Shown: positions 23,931-34,250, counted from the stretch's first letter. The stretch: DNA of 64,000 nucleotides from Pyrus communis (GCF_963583255.1 NC_084807.1:1626872-1690871), one strand, 5' to 3'. Numbers and translations: made by a program. Notes: generated from the letters alone by a model not told the origin.

Positions 23931-24363
23931 CAGCACTACGACTGACAAAGGATGAGCAGCTTACATTCGCTGCCCGTAGTTGTGACCTTGTTACAGCCAA
24001 GATGTAAATACAAAGCATCTTCTTGCTCAAAGCACCTCCCGTCTCACATTCATTGAATTCAGGTCAAGTACTGTTTGTTATTTGGCTCCAATTTTTTAAA
24101 TACGAACTCTACTTAGACTCATTAAATGTGAGAAGTCGTTCTTCTTTACTGTCGATCACTATTTGACAGACTTGTAAAAATCCTCACTACGACTACAAAA
24201 AGAAAAACTTCTACACCCGTTTCAAAACATAATTTTCCTACTAGAAGGGAAGACTCATTTGTCATCACAGAATTTGTTATGGTATTCAGGAGTATCTGAT
24301 ACTCCGGAGTGGAATTAACATGGGTGTTGGCGATGAAATCAGTATTCTCATTTGCATTGAAAT

Positions 24364-24970
24364 CAGTGTTTTAAAAAACGCGCCATGAGGCACACCTAGG
24401 TGGCTTTGGAGGTGGGGCGGGGGTCAAATCACTTATGCATAGTGGGAGTAGGCGAAAACTCGCCTAGATGTGGTTGGGGCGCTCCTTAGGGCGTTCTGAG
24501 GTGGCTGAAATCCTTGCACTCTTTTTTTTTTTTTCAGTTGCAGCAGCAGCGTCTTCACGAAGAAGACAACTGCGAAGATGTATTTTTTTTTTCAAAAGGC
24601 TTGGCCCAAAACATCTTTTAGGCCAAGTCTCTATTTTCATTACCCACAACAGTCCCCCTTTTTTTGTAACCATAGCAGTTCCCTTTTTTTGTGAACCCAC
24701 AGCAGTCCCTAATTATTTAGATCCCGTAAGGCAAAGCCTTGATAAACCAAGTTTGACTCTAGTTCTGATTGTATATTATGTTTTCTGTTCTTCCACACAG
24801 ATTGCTTATGTATTCTTCCTAAGAATATTAATGATCAGTGCCTGGCTCGTTATTGAGTTGAGATTAGAAACTTTGTTCTATTATCTTTCACGCCTCAAGT
24901 CTCAAGACTTTCGCCTAGGTGTGGTTGTCCATGAAACACTTCGGCTATGCCTTCGCCTTTTAAAACATTG
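24364..24970. mobile_element. Non-autonomous hAT element (family 1, copy 1)
   Basis: The ends CAGTGTTTTAAAA and TTTTAAAACATTG form terminal inverted repeats. They are flanked by a perfect 8-bp target-site duplication, ATTGAAAT (24356-24363 and 24971-24978). The 607-bp interior is rich in CGCCTAGGTG-type motifs near both ends and encodes no transposase. A second member of the family is at 45542-46052. The element lies between the NLR gene and an NLR fragment. Confidence 0.82.
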
Positions 24971-25089
24971 ATTGAAATTGACATCGGTAATTAGCATCAA
25001 TTTTCTTTATGGAAAACTCATATGATGTGGTTTGATACCATCATGAATTTGACGACTCCAACAACAATATAGGAGAACTGTATTTTACT

Positions 25090-25245
25090 CAATTACCTGA
25101 CAAGCGTCTGCGGCTGCCCAACAAGCTTACTTATCTGTCCATCTCCAATCTGCCGAGTCTTTGGACCATCCGAGGCAAGAGTTGGCACACCTCTGCTCTC
25201 TTGAAACTCTGGAAATATCGGAATGCCATAATCCAGTCTTAAAAT
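25090..25245 (+). pseudogene. Frameshifted NLR leucine-rich-repeat fragment
   Basis: One frame reads LPNKLTYLSISNLPSLWTIR and continues to GKSWH. The next frame then continues with HLCSLETLEISECHN. Both are typical C-terminal LRR segments of CC-NLRs, and joining them needs a one-base frameshift near 25185. Nothing resembling NB-ARC is present and stops follow. It is a remnant of a second NLR copy, in the same orientation as the intact gene 1.3 kb upstream. Confidence 0.75.
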
Positions 25246-25287
25246 TCAGTTTGAATCTCCCGACTTGGACTCGACGACTCTACTCTT

Positions 25288-25500
25288 ACTCTCGGCTAGG
25301 GATGGGCAAATACACATTGGTTATGAGTAATCGCGGTTATCCGCTCATTTAAATTTGACGGTTACGGTTATAGATTACCGTTTAGATAAATAAACGGTTA
25401 TGGGTATAACCGTTTATCCGTAAAATTAAATGGACGGTTATGGGTATTACATGCGGTTATAAACGGATACTCATTTAACCGTTTATTTTAATATATGTAA
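25288..25500 (+). mobile_element. hAT-type fragment with GGGATGGGCAAAT end
   Basis: The sequence TAGGGATGGGCAAATAC followed by many copies of CGGTTATGGGTAT/AACCGTTTAT is the kind of terminus seen in plant hAT non-autonomous elements. The other end is not clear. A similar end in reverse orientation (GCCCATCCCTAA) occurs near 57702. Confidence 0.4.
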
Positions 25501-25596
25501 AACTAAAAAAAAAAAAAAAGTTTCTAACTAAGTTTAGTATTCCGAGATATATTTGGTTATAAAAACCCATATAATAAATAAATAAATATATATATA

Positions 25597-25713
25597 CAGA
25601 TTGCTTAAGGCACACAATCTCAACCATATAATTTCATTAAAGTTAAATCCAACGGTGGGGAGCGTGTCCCCATTTTTTTGAAAAAATGGGGATCTCTTCC
25701 CTTAAGCAATCTC

Positions 25714-25715
<2 letters not shown>
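25597..25715. mobile_element. Short MITE with CAGATTGCTTAAGG inverted ends
   Basis: The left end CAGATTGCTTAAGG is mirrored by CCTTAAGCAATCTCTG on the right. Inside are TAAATCCAACGGT and a CCCCATTTTTTTGAAAAAATGGGG hairpin. The flanks are (TA)n and (TG)n tracts, so a target-site duplication cannot be read. Confidence 0.5.
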
Positions 25716-25746
<31 letters not shown>

Positions 25747-27595
25747 TTAGCCTCACTTGAGAGAAAAATATAGTTGATAGAACGGGCTAATATTTAATAT
25801 ATGTGATTGAATGTGCTAAAGCATTAGAGTGTTCGACAGTTTTGTTTTGGAGTCTTTTGGAGCTTTGACTAATTCAAGATAATGATTACCTTTAGCATTT
25901 GGAAACATGTTATTATCAGATGATGCGTACCTATATATATTATCAGAGTTGTTAGAGATTGAAGTGAAACGGGAGCCATGTATTATTATGTTTATTTTCT
26001 TCACTAGTATCAGATAAGAGAAATGAACGTAGAGAGAGACAAATGAGGAAAACATGATTATTACTTTCTGTTTTTCATCTTTTTGTACTACCCATATAAT
26101 ACAAGCATACGTCTCTTTTAATGCATGTAAAAGGCTTACACACTAAAACAATAAAAACCAAACTTCTACTATTTAAGAAATATAATTTTGAATTCTATTC
26201 TTCCACTTTCCACCCTTAGCCATATGTGGTTGTTTTCTTTATGTGGGCATTCACATAAATTTCACAACAGAAATCATTACTTGAGTATTTATAGTCTCAA
26301 CAACGATTAATATTAACGAGAAATAATTCAAGAATTAATTACAAAAAACAAAAAGGCACAACTTTGTATTACATGTAGGGCAAGTAACCCCATTATTTTT
26401 CTTAAAAAAGGCACAAGGTATGGAGAAATATCATCACAGTAATTCCCAAGCCTATCTTTTCTCTTTATGCAATTGCACCCATCTCTCTCTCCTTCAGTTA
26501 AACTTAGGCCACAACGCATTGTTAAACACGCTCCTAAAACTAAGCTAAGGAACTGAATGCTTGTTTACTACAAAGCCGTTCACAATATTCATCAAGCAAT
26601 CCAAGTAATCTATAAAACATGGTTTCAATTTTGATATTTTTTCAGCAATGATTGCATGAAACATTCACCATGAAGCATGAACTCTAATTTTACGTTTATT
26701 TTTTTTTTTTCAAATTATAGATTCAGCTTAAATTTATTATTCTTATAATTGTGGTGAATTGAATATGCGTGAATAAGAGAAGAAAAAAATGGGATTTTTC
26801 AAACCCTACACGCATGGGAGCCGCAGCCTGAAGTCGCGCTACCCAACCCACCAAGTCGTTCCTGCTCCAAAACTCTAAGGTAAAAAAAAAAGCCGTTTTG
26901 CATTACCTTTCTTACGAACCTGACCTGCCTGCAGTCGACCCGCAACCCAATTGGGCATATGCACCAAACCGTCCCACTTGTTTTTTGTTTCTTTTGGCCC
27001 TTGTTTTATTTTTGGCTCGCATGAAATAACAAGCCCATGGGTTAGGCCTTGTTTTTCATTTTTCCTTTTTAGCCCAATAATTGGGTATATAATTTGTTAA
27101 CCCATTTATTTCTCATTTGTTGCCCAGCAATCCAATAACTACTCTTTTGGGCCTGCAAGTCACGACAGCCCCATATTTTGGGTCGTCACTCATTCTTTTC
27201 ACACATAAATCCCGAAGCTATTCCCGTTCACTACATATGTATATTGTGTTTGTTTGCAGGTATCATGAACCTAGAATTCGTACTTAAACTCGAACTTGAA
27301 GTTTTGAAAATAAGTGCCATAAAAATTCGAAATTTCATAAAACAATACACCCGTAAAAATCCTGAGTTCTTGTAGGTGATTTGTTAGGATTACATGTAGA
27401 TGATGCTTTTAAAAACAACTGCAAAATTTAGTTTGTGCAAATTACTTTATTGTCCATAATTTTATTTTGTGATAGAAGACAAAAATGTTTTTCCACCCTC
27501 TTATAGTTGACAAAAAGAGTTTCATTAATATGTGGTTTAAATTAACTTCTTCCTTACAAATATGTTATGTATAAATAAACTAACTTGAAATAGGT
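25716..27595. other. Intergenic DNA, no gene recognised
   Basis: AT-rich sequence. GC-richer DNA at about 26810-27170 has a C-rich sense strand and the text 'tttgcaggtatcatgaacct' near 27254, which could be decayed LTR-retrotransposon leader, but I cannot define boundaries. No coding region is supported. Confidence 0.4.
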
Positions 27596-27607
27596 CCAAT
27601 TTTATGG

Positions 27608-27803
27608 AAAGAGATCTTCTCTGGATCCCTTCCCCTAAATCCACCCAATCAATCAATCCAGGCTCTTGAAATTTGATCCAACAGCTACAAACAGGGGCAC
27701 CCTTTAAAAGTTATAATAACTTTAGCCGTTGGACTAAATTTCAAGTGTCCGAATTAGATGATTGGGTGGATTTGGTGGAAGAGATCCGGAAATGATCCAT
27801 TTC
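27608..27803. mobile_element. Foldback MITE (family 2, copy 1)
   Basis: Nearly the whole 196 bp forms two inverted arms; the left arm has AAATCCACCCAATCA and the right TGATTGGGTGGATTT. An identical 12-bp sequence, CCAATTTTATGG, flanks it at 27596-27607 and 27804-27815, which includes the target-site duplication. The core (GATCCAACAGCTACAAACAG ... AAAAGTTATAATAA) is shared with the elements at 30405 and 56700. Confidence 0.72.
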
Positions 27804-27990
27804 CCAATTTTATGGCCTAACAATTAGATTAGTCCAATTTTTAGTTATTTTTTTATTTAGGTCCATGAATAGGACTCCATGTGTCTGTACTTTTTGTTGT
27901 TAGGTTAATACTTTGCGTTGTAATTACTATTTTACTCTACTATAGCTATTCAATGGAAATAGTAAAACAAAAAAAAATAGAAAATGATAC

Positions 27991-28080
27991 GATCGGTACT
28001 TTTATAGCGATCATCCTTGAGTAAAATCGCTAAAAATATAGCGACTCAACTAAGAAAAAGTCGCTCTCTTCATACCGATC
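27991..28080. repeat. Small nested palindrome
   Basis: GATCGGTAC at the left is mirrored by TACCGATC at the right. The interior carries further inverted pairs such as ATAGCGAT with ATCGCTA and TAGCGACT with AGTCGCT. It may be a tiny MITE; no target-site duplication was read. Confidence 0.35.
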
Positions 28081-28243
28081 CATCCCTTTTCAATTTTTTA
28101 TTTTTAGTTTTTATTTTGTTAATGTTTCTTTTATTTCTTTTACCATAACAACAAGCTATCATATTCATATTTTTCAAAATATATTTTTTTTTGTGCAAAG
28201 TATATTATAATTCATATTTAAAACCTAAATTTAAAGATATTTT

Positions 28244-28527
28244 TGTCACATCCTGGCCCGGGCAGGACTACTTCCCAGGCCCGACTCTACCGTAGCACGA
28301 TATTTCTGCTTTGGGCCTCGACCATGCCCTCATAGTTTTGTTTCTGGAAACTCACACGAGAACTTCCCAATGGGTCACCTATCCTGGGAGTGCTCTTGTG
28401 CGCTACTCGCTTAACTTCGGAGTTCCTATAGAACCCGAAGTTAGTGAGCTCCCAAAAGGTCTCGTGCTAGGTAGGGATGGGAATATACATATAAGGATCA
28501 CTCCCCTAGGCGATGTGGAATGTCATA
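28244..28527 (-). repeat. Cassandra LTR copy A with 5S-rRNA-derived segment
   Basis: On the minus strand, 28470-28351 corresponds to 5S rRNA. It contains GGAACTCCGAAGTTAAGCG (A-box region of 5S) and AGGTGACCCATTGGGAAGTT (C-box region), spaced as in 5S genes. The LTR start is degenerate (TATGACATTCC). This copy lies downstream-most in the element's own orientation. Confidence 0.82.
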
Positions 28528-28598
28528 ATCCACCCCTCTTAGGGGCCCAACGTCCTTGTCGGCACACACGCGGCCAGGGTTAGGCTCTGATACCAAAT

Positions 28599-28884
28599 TG
28601 TCACATCCTGACCCGGGGCGGACCACTTCCCGGGCCCGCTCCACCACCGTAACACGATATTGTCCGCTTTGGGCCCCGACCACGCCCTCACGGTTTTGTT
28701 TCTGGGAACTCACACGAAAACTTCCCGATGGGTCACCCTTCCTAGGAATGCTCTCGCGCGCTACTCACTAAACTTCGGAGTTCCCATGGAACACGAAGCC
28801 AGTGAGCTCCCAAAAGACTTGTGCTCGGTAGGGATGGGAATATATATTTAAGGATCACTCCCCTGGGCGATGTGGGATGTTACA
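28599..28884 (-). repeat. Cassandra LTR copy B with 5S-rRNA-derived segment
   Basis: This is the middle LTR, 286 bp, with the canonical start TGTAACATCCCACATCGCCC and end GGTCAGGATGTGACA. The 5S-like part is 28828-28709 on the minus strand; its A-box-like segment reads AAGTTTAGTGAG, more diverged than in copy A. It is shared between the two internal regions as the 3' LTR of one unit and the 5' LTR of the other. Confidence 0.82.
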
Positions 28885-28955
28885 ATCCCACATCCTCAGG
28901 GGCCCGACGTCCTTATTGGCACACACGCGACCAGGGTTAGGCTCTGATACCAAAT

Positions 28956-29214
28956 TATCATATCCCGGCCCGACTCCACCGTAGCACGATATTGTCCGCT
29001 TTGGACTTACCATTCCCTCACGGTTTTGTTTTTGGGAACTCACGAGCAACTTCCCAGTGGGTCACCCATCATGGGAGTGCTCTCGTGCGCTACTCGCTAA
29101 ACTTCGGAGCTCCCATGGAACCCGAAGCCAGTGAGCTCTCAAAAGGCCTCGTGCTAGATAGTGATGGGAATATACATATAAAGATCACTCCCTTGGGCAA
29201 TGTGGGATGTCACA
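28956..29214 (-). repeat. Cassandra LTR copy C with 5S-rRNA-derived segment
   Basis: The 5'-most LTR in element orientation, 259 bp, starts TGTGACATCCCACATTGCCC. The 5S-like part is 29157-29039 on the minus strand. It lacks about 25 bases near its 3' end relative to copy B, where the GGGGCGGACCACTTCCCGGG stretch of copy B is missing. Confidence 0.8.
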
Positions 29215-29540
29215 TTTTTCTATTTTCTCACTTTAAGAATCAATAAAAAATAGTTTCAGAACCTAATAATCGGTAGGATCACATCTAAAGGTTTTGCAAT
29301 ATTTTCCTTAACTCCAGCGCAAGATATTTTTTAAAGCTAAAAATTTCAATTTTTTTTTTTACAAAAAACTGTGTGCTATAAGCCAAAGTTAGAGTCATTT
29401 TATTCGCACCACATATTTCCTAAAATTAATTTAGGACATTTCCAAAATTTTGGACACCTATAAATCTCTTGGGGAGGGGCCTTGCTATTAGTTATATTAT
29501 TTTTTTTATTTTTCTTTTTTTCAACTCAGGTACCCTATTA

Positions 29541-29810
29541 GTCGGCATAAACCTAGATTTCAGTTAATCTTTTACAATCTAAACTACCTATCATATAAGT
29601 ACTTTTACAGTCTAAACTACATGTCATATAAGTACTTGTACAAGCTAAACTACCTATCATATTATAATATTAGTCGGCATAAACTTAGATTTCAATTGAT
29701 CTTTATAATCTAAACTACCTATTATATAAGTACTTTTACAGTTTGAACTACCTGCCATATAAGTATTTGTACAAGCTAAACTACCTATCGTATTGTAACT
29801 ACCTATCATG
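29541..29810. repeat. Two ~132-bp tandem units with ~37-bp sub-repeats
   Basis: GTCGGCATAAAC occurs at 29541 and again at 29673. Within each unit the phrase CTAAACTACCTATCATATAA followed by GTACTT recurs about every 37 bases. The minus-strand frame at 29657-29920 that runs through it is therefore repetitive and not credible as a gene. Confidence 0.65.
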
Positions 29811-29820
29811 GTGGAATAAG

Positions 29821-30404
29821 TAATTTTACATGATTCTAATAGTAAGATGTAGCCTTCCATCTTGGTAATGTTAAAATCCTCCGAAGCTAACACAATCAAT
29901 GTCAAAAGCCTCTTGAGCAATTACTTATATAAGACAACCAATGTATAATGTTCACGAATCATGTAACAAATACCAGAAAAAATGAAGCTTACTCTTGTTA
30001 ACGACTCAACGAAAACATGTAAAATTACTTGTAGTTCTCATAGTTTCATGCGAATTCAAATTCAAATTTGGATACTAATCTGCAGGAATCGCGAGGAAAA
30101 TTCAAAACATGAGTCATGTTTTATCCGACTTATGTTTTGATGAAACGATGAGATTTGATGAGTAACTTTTTTTTTATTTTAATACAACGATATATTTTAC
30201 ACTAAAAAAGATGAGAGTTTTTTTATGAAATGATGAGATTTGATGTGTAACTTAAAGTTTCGTGTTAATTCTGGAATAGTCATGATAAAACATTCAATGA
30301 CAGTCGGTGCAATTTTGTTTTCAAATTATGGACACTTTAATTGCTCTACTTATTAGACCCTACGTATGATTGTGCAATACATTAGATCCATATCAAAACA
30401 TGCG
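29821..30404. other. Non-coding DNA with a SINE-tail remnant
   Basis: Sequence near 30168-30205 (TACAACGATATATTTTACAC next to a T-run) resembles the tail of the SINE family found at 34061. Otherwise only AT-rich DNA is seen. Confidence 0.35.
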
Positions 30405-30580
30405 GATCAAGATTCTCTCTTGAGCAAAGGGTGAGGATTTTCTTGATCAAGCCCATCGGGCCGTTGAAATTTTATCTAACGGCTACAAACAGAGGGCCCC
30501 TCTAAAAGTTATAATAATTGTAACAGTTGGATAAAATTTCAACAGCCCGATGAGCTTGGTCAGGAGGATCCTCAATCTCG
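30405..30580. mobile_element. Foldback MITE (family 2, copy 2)
   Basis: Two ~80-bp inverted arms: GGGCCGTTGAAATTTTATCT on the left faces the reverse complement of GATAAAATTTCAACAGCCCG on the right. The centre has GGCCCCTCTAAAAGTTATAA. It shares the core with 27608-27803. The ends were judged by loss of pairing and no target-site duplication was read. Confidence 0.6.
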
Positions 30581-30599
30581 GCTGCAGATCTCGTCTGAG

Positions 30600-31888
30600 C
30601 CTTGGAACCTTTGGACCATCCTACCAACCCAAAATTCTTCTCCTCCAAAAAATACGACGACCGTTTCGTCACATTCCCTTTCATTTTAGGGAACTTTAAC
30701 GAAAAGCTTCCGGTACTGTTCACTTTAACGAAAAACCATATTTTTACACTAAAAAGTCAATTTTGGTACTATTCATTTACAACATTTTTTTGTCATTTTC
30801 GTTAAAACTCAAAATTTTCAAGCCTTTTTTATTAATTTTCCTTTCATTTTATGACCTCAAATTCAAAAGTCGACAGCAAAAAGAATTTCATTTACAAGTT
30901 CCACAAATAAAGGAAATCTATATCAGTTGCCAAACAACTTTCAGTTTTCTTTTTATTTGTAAATTAAAAACTGTTACCAAAGAAGTTTAAAACAGGCCAT
31001 TTTATGGCCACAAAGTATGAGAAGAAACCCAATTTAAAGGAAGAAACTGAAAGGGAAATGCTGTTTTAACCTAAATAAAGATAGGTGTGTGAGAAGTTAA
31101 AATGAGAGTGAAAAATAGCTCCCGAGCTGAAAAAAAACGTAATAGACACTGTGACACTGGCACAAATGAAAATATAAAATGTCATGTGTATTATCTGAAG
31201 ACCGGGAATAAAACTGCACCAGTTAGTACTGTAGAGTGTTTGACATTTTATCCTCCAACAAAAGTGCTGGAGTGTTTGACTTCTAAACAATCATGTTCAC
31301 AGAATCTGAGGCAAAAATCAGGTAACAAGTCATACTGCTTTCACAAAGAATTCCACAGTTTTCTGCCTCTGTTCATATATTCTGCAACAAAAATCTGCTT
31401 TTTATATTGTGTTCTGCTCCATCATATATTATTGCCCCACTTGAAGTTGTTCTCCTCACCACCTGTGGAATCGAATTTATCAATTACTTTCTACTTCTGA
31501 GTTCAGCTCATGGTTGATTTTATGCTTATATGTTCAAATAAGTTAACTGAATATTTTTCAGAGGGATCAGCTGCTTGTATATATTCTTGAATTGTATTTG
31601 ATTTGGATGCAGCTAAAAGGAGACTCCGACGAAATTTTCATAAGTTCCTTTCGCTAATGAAATTTATCTTCAAAGTTCATCTCACTTCAATTTTGAATTC
31701 CGGATCCGTACCTGCAGTCAAAGCCTCATACTTTTGTGTAAGAACTAAGTTTGGTTTAATTGTGCTTCAAGTTATTATAATTTGTATACCAATAAAATGG
31801 GAATTGGCCCAATTCTGTATTTTGCAGATACATATTTCTTGTGTTGTTTAGCTTGAAGTAGTTCTTATTTCAAGTAATCAAAGAAAAC
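30600..31888. other. Upstream region of the bZIP gene
   Basis: No gene is recognised. A possible 5'-UTR exon or intron structure lies between about 31500 and 31888: TTTTTCAG at 31555-31562 and TTTTGCAG at 31820-31827 are plausible acceptors. The frames at 31102-31500 and 31603-31851 match no family I know and probably belong to UTR, intron or promoter. Confidence 0.35.
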
Positions 31889-32629
31889 ATGGATGATGGG
31901 GAGTTGGTTGCTTCAGACCACGCTTTGCTTCCAAATCCCAATTGCTCTAGCAATTTTCCAGGTTCAACTTCTGTAGATACATTTTTTGATGAAATTCTGA
32001 ACACGCAGACATGCACTCACACTCACACTTGCAACCCTCCTGGCCCTGATGCTGCACATACACATACTTGCTACCACACACACACCCAAGTTCTTTCGTC
32101 CGAAGATGATGATGATGATGATAGCAAGAATAAAGAGCGTTCCATCCCGAAACCACAAAGAAGAAGGCCTCTGGGCAATAGAGAAGCCGTTCGAAAGTAC
32201 AGGGACAAAAAGAAGGCGCACACAGCTTATTTAGAAGAGGAAATCAGGAAATTGCAGGTGTTGAACCAGCAACTTGTTGGGAAAATACAGGCACAGGCAA
32301 CTCTTGAAGCTGAGTTTTTAAGGCTGAAAGGCCTTGTGCTGGAACTTGGAGGAAAGATTGATAATGAGTTGGGTGGTTTCCCCTTCCAAAAACAATGTAA
32401 CAGTAATACTTATTTCAAGGAAAGTCAGTGTAATCTGCAGTCTAGTGCTGGGGCAATGGGACTTCATTGTCAAACCGATTTACCATGCTCCTGTCCACCT
32501 GTTGGGTCATCCGTCCAGGTTAGTATCGGTGCAAGGGAAAAAACGATGGTGCCATCAGGAGGAAATCGTCAGCCTGCAGTAATTGATTGCCGAGCAAATA
32601 CAAATAAGGAGTCAACACAAGCTGAGTAA
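31889..32629 (+). CDS. F-group bZIP transcription factor, bZIP24-like
   Basis: The protein has 246 residues in one coding exon. Residues 42-66 form the Cys/His-rich motif of F-group bZIPs (CTHTHTCNPPGPDAA then HTHTCYHTHT), which in Arabidopsis bZIP19/23 binds zinc and senses zinc status. An acidic run (DDDDDD) follows. The basic region is N97-x7-R105 (NREAVRKYR), with zipper leucines at 115, 122 and 129. The segment after the zipper (FPFQKQCNSN, KESQCNL) matches what I recall of Arabidopsis bZIP24, a salt-stress regulator, better than bZIP19/23. It likely acts in the nucleus as a dimer; target genes cannot be read from here. The ATG follows AAGAAAAC and is the first Met before the conserved motif. 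Confidence 0.93.
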   Translation: MDDGELVASDHALLPNPNCSSNFPGSTSVDTFFDEILNTQTCTHTHTCNPPGPDAAHTHTCYHTHTQVLSSEDDDDDDSKNKERSIPKPQRRRPLGNREAVRKYRDKKKAHTAYLEEEIRKLQVLNQQLVGKIQAQATLEAEFLRLKGLVLELGGKIDNELGGFPFQKQCNSNTYFKESQCNLQSSAGAMGLHCQTDLPCSCPPVGSSVQVSIGAREKTMVPSGGNRQPAVIDCRANTNKESTQAE

Positions 32630-33653
32630 TTTACTGAAGCAACTATAGCATGTAAGTTCATCCTTGTATACCAGAGTAAATATCCGTAAACTACATATGA
32701 CGATAAAAGCATGTTTGCTTATTAGGTATAGAATACAAGGATGGCCCGTATAGATGTCATTCTCATTCCTAACATACCATCCTTCGTTATCTAAAAGATT
32801 AGGAATGAAAATATAGTGGGTGTCATGTTGTAAATATGTGTTTGATTCCCAATTTCAACAAGATATCATTAGCAAGGGACTCGTAACAAGGGTTTTTTCC
32901 TATGCTAGAACAATTTCCCGAAAATGTAAGTAAACGTGTCCTATCATATTTTAGGATGTAATACATTGTGTAGAAGATGTGTAAGTATATGTTCATAATA
33001 TTTGTTGCTTTGGTATCTCTGAAAAACTCAAATCATGACTTCTCTTTGTTTCTTGATGCATCCTTATAAAAAATTTTGTGGATGGAGTTTAATTAGAAAT
33101 GAGAAGTCCTTTCTCAGACCGTATATTGGGACTTGATTGTTGTTCTGCCACCAATCTATATGATGTTCGACAACAAGATGAAGATACTAAGTTTTCTTTT
33201 CCTAGCTTCCTTTCTCTGTCAACTTTTCCCGACTGCGTTTTCATCGTTTCGGTCTCTGGTCGTCTGAATATTTCATTTTGCTTCCCTGGATTTTGTTAAA
33301 CCTTTGAGCTATGAGCAGACCTCATCTTGGAAAGCCAGGTTTTCACAAATAAAGGGCGTTGAGGGTGCACACTATTACAGTGTGTAGCGTATAAAGCCCA
33401 TTTTCATTGATTTAATCCAAAAAAGAAAGATGTTATCAAAATTGATCTTATAGTGCCCATTCCGTATAAATATTTTCTTGCAATTAAGACATAGTTTAAT
33501 GAAATCAATCATTTAATAAATGTTTACCATGTATTTAAAAAGTACAGTATCAGTCAAATAGATATTTGTTGCATGATATCTTTGGTTACATGAGAGACTC
33601 TCTTTTTTGTTAAGGTTAATCACAACCCTGTTATATATAGTATTGATTTGCTC
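32630..33653. other. 3' flank of the bZIP gene
   Basis: Probably holds the bZIP 3' UTR and spacer. The frame at 33099-33299 is short and matches nothing I know. Confidence 0.4.
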
Positions 33654-33665
33654 AGTTAATATTCT

Positions 33666-33787
33666 TTTTTTTAGCATAAATGATATTTCACACTAATCTA
33701 CAGTAAGGAAAAATGTGAAGTTTGAATCTGAAATACAGTGGATTGAACAAAAAGACCATAACCACCAAGGCTATCTACCATTTGTTG
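33666..33787 (-). mobile_element. SINE-like retroposon (minus strand)
   Basis: On the minus strand the sequence has TAGCCTTGGTGGTTATGG (A-box-like) and ends TTTATGCTAAAAAAA. The tail TTAGTGTGAAATAT resembles that of the SINE at 34061-34226. Imperfect 12-bp direct repeats flank it (AGTTAATATTCT at 33654-33665, AGTTGATATTTT at 33788-33799). Confidence 0.5.
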
Positions 33788-33916
33788 AGTTGATATTTTT
33801 GTTAGTCAACCTTTGCACATGATTCTTCCTCTGTTTATTATTTTGTTCCTGTTTTCAATTTTTTTAATGAACTTCAAATATATGTGAGGAGAAGGTTTGA
33901 GGAATTTCAAAGAACC

Positions 33917-33935
33917 GGGGGGGGGGGGGGGGGGG
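33917..33935. repeat. Homopolymer of 19 G
   Basis: Nineteen consecutive G residues in otherwise AT-rich DNA. The length is likely to vary between individuals and may be affected by sequencing error. Confidence 0.9.
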
Positions 33936-34060
33936 ATCAAAAAGGCTAAATTGTGAAGTTCACTCTGTCTTTGGGACTTGGTTATAATATAACTGAGTAC
34001 TGAGTACAATTACCCAAATATAAAATAATGACATCTAACAATTATATCTGGCCATCAATA

Positions 34061-34226
34061 AGCCACTCAGTACTACAATCTGGTTGTATTCATTTTCATT
34101 TGTAAGTGAGAGATCTTAGGTTCGAATCTCGTATATAACGAATTCGATACCAAATTAGGTTGTCTATTATGTGACTTAGCCAAACTTCACATTCCTTTAG
34201 TGTAAAATATATCTTTGTACTAAAAA
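34061..34226 (+). mobile_element. tRNA-type SINE with long target-site duplication
   Basis: This 166-bp insertion has a pol III B-box match (GGTTCGAATCTC at 34119-34130) and ends TTTGTACTAAAAAA. The 24-bp segments 34037-34060 and 34227-34250 flank it and differ at two positions, which is strong evidence of retroposition. The family is also seen at 37560-37714 (minus). Confidence 0.78.
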
Positions 34227-34250
34227 AACAATTATATATGGCCATCGATA

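Larger units (their letters stand above)
28244..29214 (-). mobile_element. Tandem Cassandra TRIM: three LTRs, two internal regions
   Basis: Three LTRs of 259-286 bp alternate with two 71-bp internal regions (28528-28598 and 28885-28955), all on the minus strand. Each internal region begins, after the LTR end, with TTTGGTATCAGAGCC, the primer binding site complementary to the 3' end of initiator tRNA-Met. LTRs begin TGTAACATCC or a variant and end with a TG(T)GACA-type terminus. Each LTR carries a ~120-bp segment derived from 5S rRNA, the hallmark of Cassandra terminal-repeat retrotransposons in miniature. Flanking 5-mers are ATTTT (28239-28243) and TTTTT, a near but low-complexity match. There is no coding capacity, as is normal for TRIMs. 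Confidence 0.88.

Noticed and set aside
24464..24971. A 167-codon plus-strand frame and its minus-strand counterpart
   Set aside because: It lies entirely within the hAT element and is built on T-runs and low-complexity sequence; not a transposase.
28351..29157. Genuine 5S rRNA genes
   Set aside because: The segments are diverged and embedded in LTRs with adjacent primer binding sites; real 5S arrays have conserved genes with uniform spacers.
28311..29246. Open frames on both strands across 28.3-29.2 kb that look alike and arginine/serine-rich
   Set aside because: They are the same frames repeated through the three Cassandra LTRs and reflect 5S-derived sequence, not genes.
29657..29920. Minus-strand 87-codon frame with a repeat-like protein
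   Set aside because: It runs through ~37-bp AT-rich tandem repeats and has no known domain.
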